From Chrysomallon squamiferum (lineage: Eukaryota > Mollusca > Gastropoda > Neomphalida > Peltospiridae), in NCBI GenBank assembly GCA_012295275.1, contig CM022674.1:8764260-8828259 (forward strand): 64,000 bases of DNA, read 5' to 3'. Every line of letters begins with the position of its first letter. The first letter of the stretch is position 1. A model generated the notes under the pieces. That model had not been told where the DNA came from, made no database searches, and saw only the letters and a list, made by a program, of their open reading frames with translations. Shown piece after piece: positions 26,004-38,000 of the stretch. The position numbers and the translations under genes are program-made.

Positions 26004-29000
26004 AGCTTTTTCTGTTTGGATATTATCTTGCAGTTAATCATTATTATAAATTATAAACATGGTGTTTACTATACTAAATTGATTATTAATGTTTCTAATA
26101 GACTGAAAAAGGGGCATTTTTTCATATAACCTGTATTCAAAAGGGCAGAACTGACAAGATCTCATAGTCAAAATTTTATGATTATTTGATGGTGCTAAAA
26201 CATGCTGTTTGTATTTGTCTATTCGTGCTTCAGATGCCAATTATATTTCTGGTATTAACACTGGTTTACTTGACAAACTAATGCCTTCACATTCTATTGA
26301 GAATTTAGGCAAACGAGGGCACTAGGGCAGCCACGAAAAGGGGCAGGGTGGTCCACCTTCTTGTTTCTTCAAAGGGGAAAAACTAACTATTCCCTTTACA
26401 TTATCAAAGACTATGGTATGTGCTCTCTGTGGAGAAGGTGACCCTAAATATCCATTGTACATAATCATATAATCAATAAGAGGCTAATTGCCATAAGTTG
26501 CTTTGTCTAACACTAATAAGTTGATAAAAGAAAACACTCACTTATTATCAAGCTGTACATCAGAAACATTCGGACCAGAATTATTTCCATCTTCAAGTTT
26601 TTTCTTTAGAAGCTCCAGTTCATGTTTGGTGTTGATAAGCTTTAATTCTAGTCCTATCTTTTCTTTCCGGAGTCGCCTACTACATCCAGGCATGGATTCC
26701 ATCTCCTCATTTTTCATACTGAGAAGAATAACTTCGAGTTCCTGGTTTCTCTTTTTGTGAATCTCCATCTCAGAATGAAGCCTGGACAACTCCTGGGAGT
26801 GAAGTTCACTTGAAGAAGAATCAACTGTTTGAGTCTTTTTAAGTTTCTCTAGCTCAGACTTGTATGATTCTATCATCTCTCTTGCTGATGTCAAATCATT
26901 GTTCAACATTTCAAGCTGTTCTTCCAATGATGACACTGTTTTTATTTTGTCTTCCTTTAACACATTAAACTTGTCATTAGATTCACTCAGTTCACATCTC
27001 AGTTGTTCCAGAGTCTGTCTCTCATCATTCAGTGTCTGCTGACACTCCTCTCTGATTCTCTGCTCAGTACCTTTTTCTTCATTTAGTCTTTCTTCTTCAT
27101 TCTTCATCATTTGTTCTTTTAGTATTGTCATTTCAGTTATTAGCTTGTTCTTTTCATTTAAAAGTATCTCATTTTCCTTCTTATTTGTTTCATTTGCTTT
27201 CATTTCCTCTTCCAACCTGCAGGAAAGTTCAGTTTTCTCCTGTTTGTATTTGTTATGAAGAGTCTTTTCCATGTGCAATGCAGACTTGAGTTCTGCCAAC
27301 TCTAAGATTGCAGTATTTAGCTGTTTGACTTTGTTTTCTCCCTCACCTAACTGAGACTTCACTTCACTCAGTGTATGTTGGACTCTCTCTAGATCACGTT
27401 CCTTTGAAGACAGTTCATTCTGTAAACCTTGTATTGTCAGTTCAGAGTCTTTCTTTGACTTCAGTAATGCATCCTTAACAGACTCAACTTTTTCTTTCAA
27501 AGCCAATAGCACATTTTCATTTTCTTTAAGCATGTCTACATATTTTTCTTTCTCCTTCTTAATTTTTTCAATTGTAACTTCTTTTCCTGTCAGCTGTTTT
27601 TCTAATAGTTTCTTACACTGTTCCAACGCCATAACTTTATTTTCTGTGTTAGAAGCCGGACTCTTCTGTGAAAGTTCTTCTTTCTTGTCAAGGTTTGCTC
27701 TGAGCTCCTGCAGCTCAATCTTCATCTCACAACATTTACCTTCCAACTCACAGCTCTCAGCTGTTTTCTCATCCAATTCTGACTTCAGCTTATTTAGCTC
27801 ATTATTAATAGAGTTTTCTTTGATTTTCATTTCTTCGACAATCTTTCTCAACTCAGAAGCCTCCACATTCAGCTCTTCAAATTCCTGAACTTTTAATTCT
27901 AGTTCACATTTAATAGCAACATGTTGAAATTTTTCTTCCTCCAGTGATTCCTGGAGCTGTTCCACTTCTTGTGAGGCAACCTGCCACTTCTTTTCAATAT
28001 CTGCCATTTCCTGTTTCATTAATTCAAGACTTTTCACAATTCTATCATAATCCTTAAGTTTATCATCAAATTCTTTTTCTTTCTGGACAAGAATATTTCC
28101 CAGTTCATTCTGCTGTTTGTTGAAAGCATTGTGAAGTTCTTCCTCTCTCTGAACTAACTTTGACTCAGCATCTTTCAGTTCTTTGTGCTTTAATGCCATG
28201 TGTCTGTTGAATTCTTCTTCTTTTGATATCAGTTTGTCCTGCAGGTCTTTGACAGTGATCTTGAACTTGTCATCCATGTCCTTCAACTGCTGAGTAAACC
28301 TGCTGTGTAAATTATTCTCCTCTGTTGACAGTTTTTCTTTCAACACAAGCAGATTCATAGACAATGATTCACACTGCATTTGTTGTTCTGTCACTTGTGA
28401 ATTTAGTTTAACTACTTTCTGTTCAGTTTCCTCAAGTTTAGCTTTTTTCTCTTTTAAGTGACTGAGCAGAATCTGATTTTCTGAAGAAAGTTTTTTATTG
28501 TCTTGATCCAAAGTTTGTATTTGAGTTTTTAGTTCAATTTCTTTACCTGCAACCAAACATTTCATGTGCTCCTCTTTCTTACTAAGGTCATTGGTTGTTT
28601 GACTGATCATGTCTCTCAGTTCTGTATTCACTACTTCCAGCTCTTCCACTCTTTTCTCCAACTGTTCTCTTTGTTCATCTTTTTCTCTAATATCAGACAT
28701 TAGTTTGGAGAGAGTTTTCTCAAAATTTTCTTTAGCAGAGTCCAACTCGTTTTGTTTATTAACAACCTGTTGCATCAAGTTCTCTAACTCTGATTTCAAA
28801 ATTTTATTTTCCTCTTTAAAATGTTCTACCTTTGACTTGAACTCCTCCATACTAAACTCAGCATCTTTCAATTTTTCTTCCTTACACAGCAACATACCAG
28901 CCAGATCTCTTAACTGTTCCTGCAAATCTTTAACTTTCTGTGAGAGTTCTTTCATTTCTTTCTCTTTCTCAGTGTCAATATTTGTCATCTCCATCATCTT

Positions 29001-32000
29001 AGATTTAGTCTCTGAGTGGCTGCAACACTCAGCTTCCAAATGTTTATTCATATCCTCCAGTGTTGACTTGGAAATTTCTGATGAGTGTTCATGAACTGTA
29101 GGGGTCTGCCCTGACTTGTCTAAATCACTCTTCAACATTTTTATCTGTTTGTTCAGATCTTCTCTGACACTCTCCTCTTTCTGTAGTCTATTTTCCAGCC
29201 CAACCACTTTTGTTTTGAGTGCAAGCAGCTGCGACTTGTGTGAGTTGATCTCTGCTGTGTAGCCGTGTATGAGAGCCTGGTCTCGCTTAGCTGACTCTTC
29301 TTCTTCTTTCTTCAGTTTCTGCTTGACCTGCTCCAGCTCCAAGTCCTTGCTGGCAATGATCTGGTCAAGTCTTTTGATTCTTTCTTCTTTCTCTTTGATC
29401 AAACAATCCAGCTCTAATGACTTTCTAGATGGCTTACTCTTTTCAAGCTGTTCCAAATGTTTCTTCAATTCTTCTATCTGATCTAAAATAACAATAATAA
29501 GCATCTGTTATTTTTCAAAATATTCCATTCAAAGTACAATTAATTATGTTATTACTGTTACATTTCTTTTTGCCAAAAATATTCAATGTTTTATCCAAAA
29601 CAAAAAGACAAATCTATATGTGACACACTAATTACTGAAGAAACAGAGGTCAACATAAAATCAAGGTATACAGTATAGACTGTGTGTAATGAAATCCACG
29701 TTCCTATAAAAAGAACGAATATTACTTTAGTTACTATGACTTAAGGAAGATTTTCTCTAGATCTCTGTATGAATGGAAGTCTGGAGCATGATGGCAAGAT
29801 AATCAATCCTCCTTGATACTTCTAATATTACAGCTCCACTAATGGTGTTTCAAATGTCATGATATATGCTTTCCTTTCTATAAGAAAATTCCCATAAAAG
29901 AATCCAAGCCATTGATGGTGGTGCCAAATGTTTGGATCAAGTACAGTCAAAACATGTAATCCGAAGTTCAGGCAAATGTTATATGTCTAATTTTGCTGAA
30001 CAAATTTAAATGGTATAGATCTGGGTCCTAGTATTTAGTTGTAAATAATTTTAGAAAGTATCAGTCAAGATTACTTGAATCAGCAACCTTTTCTCAGCAT
30101 GTGATGATAATTTAAGACAAGGTTTAATGTTTTAATTTTTTTAAACAAGTATATTTTTATTGATGCATGTCTAAAGTAGTTTTTAGAACTGAATACAATA
30201 TGTAAGACATCATTCCTCCAAAGAGTACCAAGTTTAATAAACAGCCTCGGTCAGTGAGAAATACATTTTGAATCTATATCAACTAACTAGGCTTGCACTC
30301 TGGATACTATAAGATTTGTATGAGCATACCTTTTTCGCAGAAATTACAAGCTGACTGGCTGCACACTGCTAAATCTGTTTCATAGTTATTCTTTTACTAA
30401 AATATGATGCAGTATGTCTAAAAAAAACCTGTTACTTAATTACAGATAGTCATACTAAGAGGGTTTGTTTCTTTTATCAGTTTTTCACCTGTTGTCAAAT
30501 AAAGATGATATTGAAAGACAAATTTTTACTAAATTTTTTTGCCATTTCACATAGCTGTGTCATTGTTAAATTTAAAGCTATTATACATTCTATTGTACAT
30601 TTTGAAGATAAAGCCTGGTGAACTGTATCATGTAACCAGTGAAGATCCAGATATCAACTACAACCAACCAGTTCTTTAGTCAAATAATCACAACTCTACA
30701 ATCAATGAATAAAGTTTAAGAGAATCCATCCATTCATAACTTGAAGTTGTGTTTTAAATATTTTATAGTGTCATAAACATTTCTACATGTTGATTTGATG
30801 AAATGGCTTCACCGTTTGTTTTTTCTTTATTCTCAGAAGCAACCATTTATCAGCCATTATTTTATAAAGAGTAATTTAACTTAAAGATGTTTATAAATGC
30901 TAATTCTCAATGTTTATCTTTAACAGGAAATGATTAGTAAAGAATATCTGTAGATTAAAATGTGTTTTTTGCTTCCAAGTGATTATTTTATTTTACACTG
31001 GATTATTATGACTTATGACAAATTATGAGGATATGCAAATGTTATGAATACCTTTTTTGTCACAATACATTTCCAAAATACAAATATAAAATAAATTCTG
31101 TGAGGATTAGACTGGAGCAATTCTGCACCTCTGGTTTATTTAATATAATCACTTTATTTTTAATGGAAGCTGTTTACAAGAAACAAAATGATCACTTGGA
31201 ATAAAAAAAATTATTTTATTAAAAATTAATCTTCAGAGGTACTTAAACAATGTTAGTAAAACAAATTTTTTTAGAAAAGTTTGCTTTCAGCAATGTGAAG
31301 AAAAACAACAATAAATATTAAATTTAATTAATCAAATCATTTCCCCCAGATGGTGGCAGTCACAGCTGTCCCCCTTGCAGTGTATTTTACCCGACTGGTG
31401 ACTTTTAGATATCCAGTGAAATACCTCTGTATGAACAACTGTTACTTTTAACTCATAGTTTTTAGTTTAAGAAAATTAATATGTCAACTGAAAGTTTCAT
31501 TACTTTTGTACAATTTTATTTTAATTTTTATTTAATTTTTTTTTTTAACTGTTCAAATTTGAGATATTTCAATTTAAAAAACAAATAAAAAGAATCAACC
31601 ATAAATTAATCATGTATCCATGCTATTTAATGTCAACAACAACAATAAAAATAGTTTTTTCCCTAAAGTCACCAGCAGGAAAATTAATACCTGCAATGGA
31701 AACAAAAGGACATCCATTAGTATCAAAGAGTTGTCTTCTCTTTATACTGCCATCTCAGAGACTGAAATAAAAACAAATATGCCTCATTAGTTTACAGTTT
31801 ATTAGTTCAGTGGTATCACACAGTATTTACAAACCTGACTTCAAACAGAAAATGAAAATAAAGCACTAACCCCCAACCCCCCCAAAAATACAAAAAAGCA
31901 TTTTATAATAACTATACAGTGAACTTATCTAAACTAAACTCTCTGTAAACCAAAACGACTTCAAAACCAAACTTATTTCGTGAAACAATGTTCTCTATAG

Positions 32001-35000
32001 CAAGACAGCAGTCTGGTTATTCTGTGAAAAGTTTTCATCATTCACCTAACTCCTTTATGTTTATGATTATTAGGAATGAGGTTAGTATATTTCTTGTCAT
32101 TTATATATTATATAAATGACCAGATAAGCAGCTATGAATTAAATATTTTATTTATTTTTTGTATGTATACTTCTTGCGAAGGCTATTATTTCAAACATCA
32201 ATAAAATAAACACTTCTCTAAACCAAACAACTGATCTGATCTCTAGGGTGTTTGGTTTACAGGAGTTTCACTGTGTGTGTGTATATAAATACACACACAT
32301 AATCTTGTAGTTATAAAAAATATTTCAGAATGGCTGTTATCTAGTAGAATTACTGTTCTCACAAAAATCAGAAATGTTAACTATTTTTATATAATTTTTT
32401 TGTTATTTTCTTTTTTTATTGTCTTTACACTGAAGGAAACAGAATGTGAAGTTAAGCAGATGAAGTATGAACAGATGGATACTTTTAAAAAAGCTTCTAA
32501 TAATATTCGTTGTCATTAAAATAAGATTAGAAAAAGAAATGTCATGATTGAAATAATTAAGTACTGCATTTCAGAACAAGTAAGAAAAATTTAGATGCTG
32601 GTGTCTGGAGTCTGAAACTTTTGATATAACTTATAAAAAAAATCAGTTACCACTGTGTATACTTGAGTGTGTGCAGTTTTTACTCTTTTTAATGTTTGAT
32701 ATGTATGGAAGATTCTCTATTTCTTACAAGAAATATCATTTGTTTTGCATCTAGAACACTGCATAAACATATCATTTTTATCATACAACCTTAACATACC
32801 TCAATTCAGACAATTCTTCAGAGTATTTTAACTTAAGGAATATTAAGCACAGCAGACTATGTGAACAAATATGTCAACTTCCACGTTAAATGTATTTTAA
32901 GTGGAGCTAGTGTTGTGTTTAAACAATATGCTTCAGAAAATATCTCGATGTGTAGGATAAATAAATACACACATATTCATTTACAATCGGTGATTCTCAT
33001 TACACATTTACAAAAAATCATTTGACTCATGCTTTCACTCTCTGTGTCTCAGATTATATTTCTTGGAACCCGATTTTCGCCTCAGTCTAGACATACTCAG
33101 TCTCTTTCGGATACCTTTACATTTTTTATTTATTTTGTCCTCTTCTTTATCAAGCCTACAAGTTTTGTCAAGTGGGGCAGGCGAATTTTCCTTGTCATCC
33201 AGCTTGCGCTTGCAATCTTTAATCTTATCAGAGGTCCTTGATGGACTCCTCATTCTCATCAGACTGGTTTTAGTGTGCCTGGCAAACTTTTGCAGTGGTG
33301 TAACCACAACTCTGAGAACCCTATTCTGCTCTGTCCGTTTAACATAATATTCTGGCAGGACATATTTTGAGGTGGGGGTGGGAGATGAAGAAAGTATGTC
33401 TAGATCTGCAACACTGATGTGGCGGTCTGCTGGTGTACTACAACCTGCTAATGAAGCATCTGCAATGCCCGAGTCAGAAGTACCTTCTCTCAGGAGAATT
33501 TGGCTCTCCAGACTCGCCAGTTTCTCATTCTTGTTACCAAGGCGAGTTTTGCTCTCCTCTAGTGCCTCACTGCTCTTGGCTAAGGTTGTCCTCAGATCAC
33601 AAAGTGTTTCAGCCTGAAAACAAAACTTTTAAACATTACTACAAAACATCATATTATTACATCACAAGATGCATAACGTCAGGGATGGAATTCAGCTGTT
33701 GTTGTATGTAAAACACTGAAACCCCAGTTTAAACTTTACCTGTTTAAAAAACACTGACAAATTAGTTAGCTGTTGTTACTGATGAAATACTGACAGACAA
33801 GTCTAAGCTTTACCTGTTGTTTTAGTTTCTCCTCATCTTCCTGGCAAGCTGTCTTCAACTTCTCTATTTCCTCCTCCTTCTCCTGGAATGTCTCTGCTGC
33901 CTCATGCAACATCTCAGTCAGATCTGTAATTTTTGTTTCCTAAAACAAAATCAAAAACACAGCTCTCAGTAAGCCATTCATAAAATCACTTTAAGTTCTT
34001 TTTAAGGATCTCTGCATCAAATTACAATGGATATTTGATTAAAAAAATAATAATAAAAAGAATAAAGTGCATATATATTTCTTACCTAGCTTAATATACT
34101 TTGTTATTAGCAATAGTGACTCAAAGAAAAAGCAATTGAATCAATTACTAATTTAAAACTGTTAAATTTTTACTTTTTATATATGGGGATATAATTTTAA
34201 TTAGGATATTAATGCTTTTTTTTACCTGTTCTCTAATAGTTTCTCTAAATCTCAGGTTTTCTCCTAGTACCTGCAAAAGAAATTCATGGACAGTTGGATA
34301 ACATAACGGTAGATACATGATAATATTTATTTATCATTAAGTTCTTATGAAGTTATATTTATTATTCATCAAGACATGAGGGATTTCATCACTTAAAAAA
34401 GCATCAAGAAAAACTGATTTTAGTATTTCTCTTTTAGGAATATTTTAAAATTAAGGAATATATATATATATAAGAATTCTTTAATTAAATTATCAGATGT
34501 TAATTTCATACCTGATTCATTTGTTCTTTCAGTTCTTTCATTAAGCTTTTTTCACTGAAAGACTGAGAATCAATATTCTGTAACAAAAATTATTAAAATG
34601 TTTAATATTACATTATTTTATTAAGTTGAAAATACTAACAAATATCAAAAGATGAAAAGGCTGTAACAATTTCTTATTCCATCCATTAATCAAAATTTTT
34701 ATTAAGTTTATCAGAGGCATGTAAATTATTGCCTGTGGGTTGATTTAATAATAATAAAAAAAACCTAACACTTTGTAGAAATGGATCTAATCTTTGATTT
34801 AAAAAAAAAAAGTGAAAAAAAGTAAAATGTATGTTTTATTTGTTTAAAATATACACATTCATTTTACATTAAAAACTCCAGAATGTTGTTACTTTTTGTG
34901 ATATTCGTTTTTCTTCAGCTAACTGGAACTGTAGAGATGTTTTCTCTTGTGTCAGAGTCTCTACATCTTTGTTCAGCCTGCTAATCTGAGACTGCATTTC

Positions 35001-38000
35001 TTCTAGCTTTTTGTTTAATTCCTAAACAAATACAGAAATAACGTTTTATTATTATAATTATTTTTAGACAAATACCAAACTTCATTAATTTCAGATTTTC
35101 ATTTATTTTTATTTATATTCACAACATTGAGTTCTATTTATGAAATGTTTTCTTTACAAGTTTCACCTAATAAGTCACAGCTGTTATACAATTACATTTT
35201 TAACTTTTACCTTTGAAAAATCCAGACTCTCTGCTAAACAAATTTAATATATTTTTGTGTCAATGATCAGCTGGGTTTTTCATTATAAAATTTTAAAAAG
35301 TAAATGAATATTCAATTTGTTGATTAAGACCTTCTGTGCTTAATGTCCTGATCAAGGTAAAATGTTCACCTACCTCAACTTTGACTTTTTCTGCATGAAG
35401 CAGCATAGAGGAAACAAACTCATCGTCATCATCATCATCTTCGTCCTTTCTTCGACGTTTGTTTTTGTTCACTGTTGACATGAACAGTTTCACACGCATT
35501 TCTTCTTTTTCTATTTCTTTCTCTCGGATTCTTTCACTTCAAACATAATTTGAGGAAATATTATTTACAGTAATTTTTTATTTGCTAAAAGTTAGCTATA
35601 GAAATGCTTTTATTTTATTTCACTACAAAGGTTGTTTTCTTAGACAATCTTTAACCTTCATTAATTGGCAAGTTATTTATTTTAGCCATTAACCGAATTA
35701 GTGGTTTTGCTAAAAACAATGATAATTATGGCTACCTGCATTCGTCTTCAATTTCAATAATCTGTCTCATCATTTCCTCACACACCTCCTGTCGAATCTG
35801 AGCTTCTAATCGTATCTTGCTTCGTCTTTCTTCATTCAGTTTGTTCTCAAGAGCTTTTATTGTCGCAAGAAGATCCTAAAAAAAAAAAAAAAGAGATTTA
35901 AAAACTGGTGAAATTCATTACCTTTCACACTGCAAACTTTGTTGTACATTATTTCTGTGTAATGTACATCTAACGTTTGATGGGTCACTTACGTCTATTT
36001 CCTGATCAGTCTCCTCTAGGTCACTGTCATCATCTTCTGGCAACCTGACATTCTGCACCATCTGCAAGTCATTGTCAATCTTCCTTAGCGTGCGAGGGGT
36101 TGGAGGTGCTTCCCATGGTATTGAAGGGCGAATTGCTGGATATTCTTTAATGCTAGTCTTTTGAGACATTTTGGGCTTAGGGTCTTGTTTCTGAACCACA
36201 ACAACCTAAAGTGAAATTTTTGTATAAAATAATCAACTTCTGAAATGCCAAAACAGAAAATTTAACAATAATTAAAAAATAAAGATATGGATAATGGAAA
36301 TCCAAAAATTATTAAAATGGCAACCATCAAACATTAGCAGAACACTTTTAAACAATATAGGTGGATAATTACTATGATAATATTATACTCTGCAACTAAA
36401 TCTTCTATAAACATTCATTTAAAAAACAAAAGTTATAATAATTTAGTAAAGAAAAACAAAAAGAACCACTAAAGGCATTCAATGGGATTTTTTCAAAAAA
36501 AAAAAAATACTTTTTATATCACTTGTAAAATAACATTCAGTTTCCTACCTGTTTTGCAATAGCTGAGAATTTGAGTACGTTCAGAGTTTCATCAAACATG
36601 CTGCCACACTGGTTCACATTCACTATCATCGCAGCTTTGCCTCGACCACAAAAGAAATTCTGGAACAATCTTGTAAGCTTACTTTCACGGAATGGAACGA
36701 TCTTAGGATGTTCTCTGGGAAATACAACATGATAGTTTGATAGACAGAAAACAAATTTACTCAGAAACTGAGTATGGAAATGGAAGTGTCAAATAAACTA
36801 AAGATTATTATCTTCCTAGGGTAAATACCATTACTATTATTTTAGTTAGGTCACACTATTTCTTTCCTGCTTTTATTTATTTTTTCATTCACAAACCAGG
36901 GATTGTAATGAACTAAAATAAAAATTAATTATAAATAGTGCAATTTTAGTTCCAATTATGTGCCTTTTTTTATATTCTAATTTTGTTCTCTTTTTCAAAA
37001 ATGAAAACTTATTTATTGAAAAAAACTAACTTGTGCAGCTGGTTATATCGAAGAAGATCGATGCATCGTCCAAGTGTCATTAGTGACGTGTTGATATTCC
37101 CAGCCTCTTTTAACCTATCACCTGTCGCATGAGTTTTAGAACTTCGCTCTGATCCAGCCAGATCACAAAGTGAAAGCCTACGTCAAAAAACAATAATTCT
37201 TTCAAAAATCACACATTAAATAACTACATCTGGTTTGAAATGAGATAATGATTTTCTGTATATGTCCTCACATCCAAATTTCAAGAAAAGAAACCACTCA
37301 CATCATGATCTATATACATTGTTATTACTGTGACTTTGTAAAAATTAGGTATTCAAAGAGAAATAGCTCAGCTATGTAATTCAAAAACAGCAGTTTATTA
37401 TTCACTATAAGTGTGCAAAATACAAGCTCTAGCTTTTGTAATGACTGAACAGATTGAAACAATAATCATCAAAAAACTTACTATTTCAAGATGTTCTTTA
37501 ATTAAATGCATCAGATTTAACAGTGTTCAAGGAAGACACTATTTACTTACATGCTAACTCTGGCAAAATGGGGATTCTGACAATCGCTCACTCTTATTAT
37601 CTTGATATTGAAAATGCAGTGACTAAAAAAATAAATAAACATCTTCGTGAATAATTTCTCTACCTTTTTCATAAATGCACATGACATAAAATTCAGGCTG
37701 TCTTCAAAGAGTGACAAAAGTTTAGTAATGTAAATACCACATTATACATATTTTATAAAACAGATTTAAAATTTTTGTAAATTAACTGTACAAAATAGTA
37801 TACAGTCTGACCAATAAGAACATATTAAAAATATTAATACTAAATATACTTTCTCACCTGCGAGATGAATTATGATTCAACTTTGTACAAGCCATTCTTA
37901 AATTTTTCTGTCCAACAGTCAGCAGTTTATATGCTTCATCAGCATTTGTCACACAAATCTCTTTCAAGCCTAAAAAATTAATTTTAGAATATTTATTTTC

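Noticed and set aside
26240-26470. Less AT-rich stretch in a kinesin intron that could be an extra exon
   Set aside because: Contains stops in the frames tested and no phase-compatible splice pair; perhaps an old insertion.
26860-29481. Several 60-160-codon plus-strand frames rich in Ser, Phe and Leu
   Set aside because: Mirror images of the coiled-coil exon on the minus strand.
31690-31760. Possible start exon for a separate coiled-coil gene (ATG GCA GTA)
   Set aside because: A TAA stop follows after three codons and no donor of the needed phase was found.
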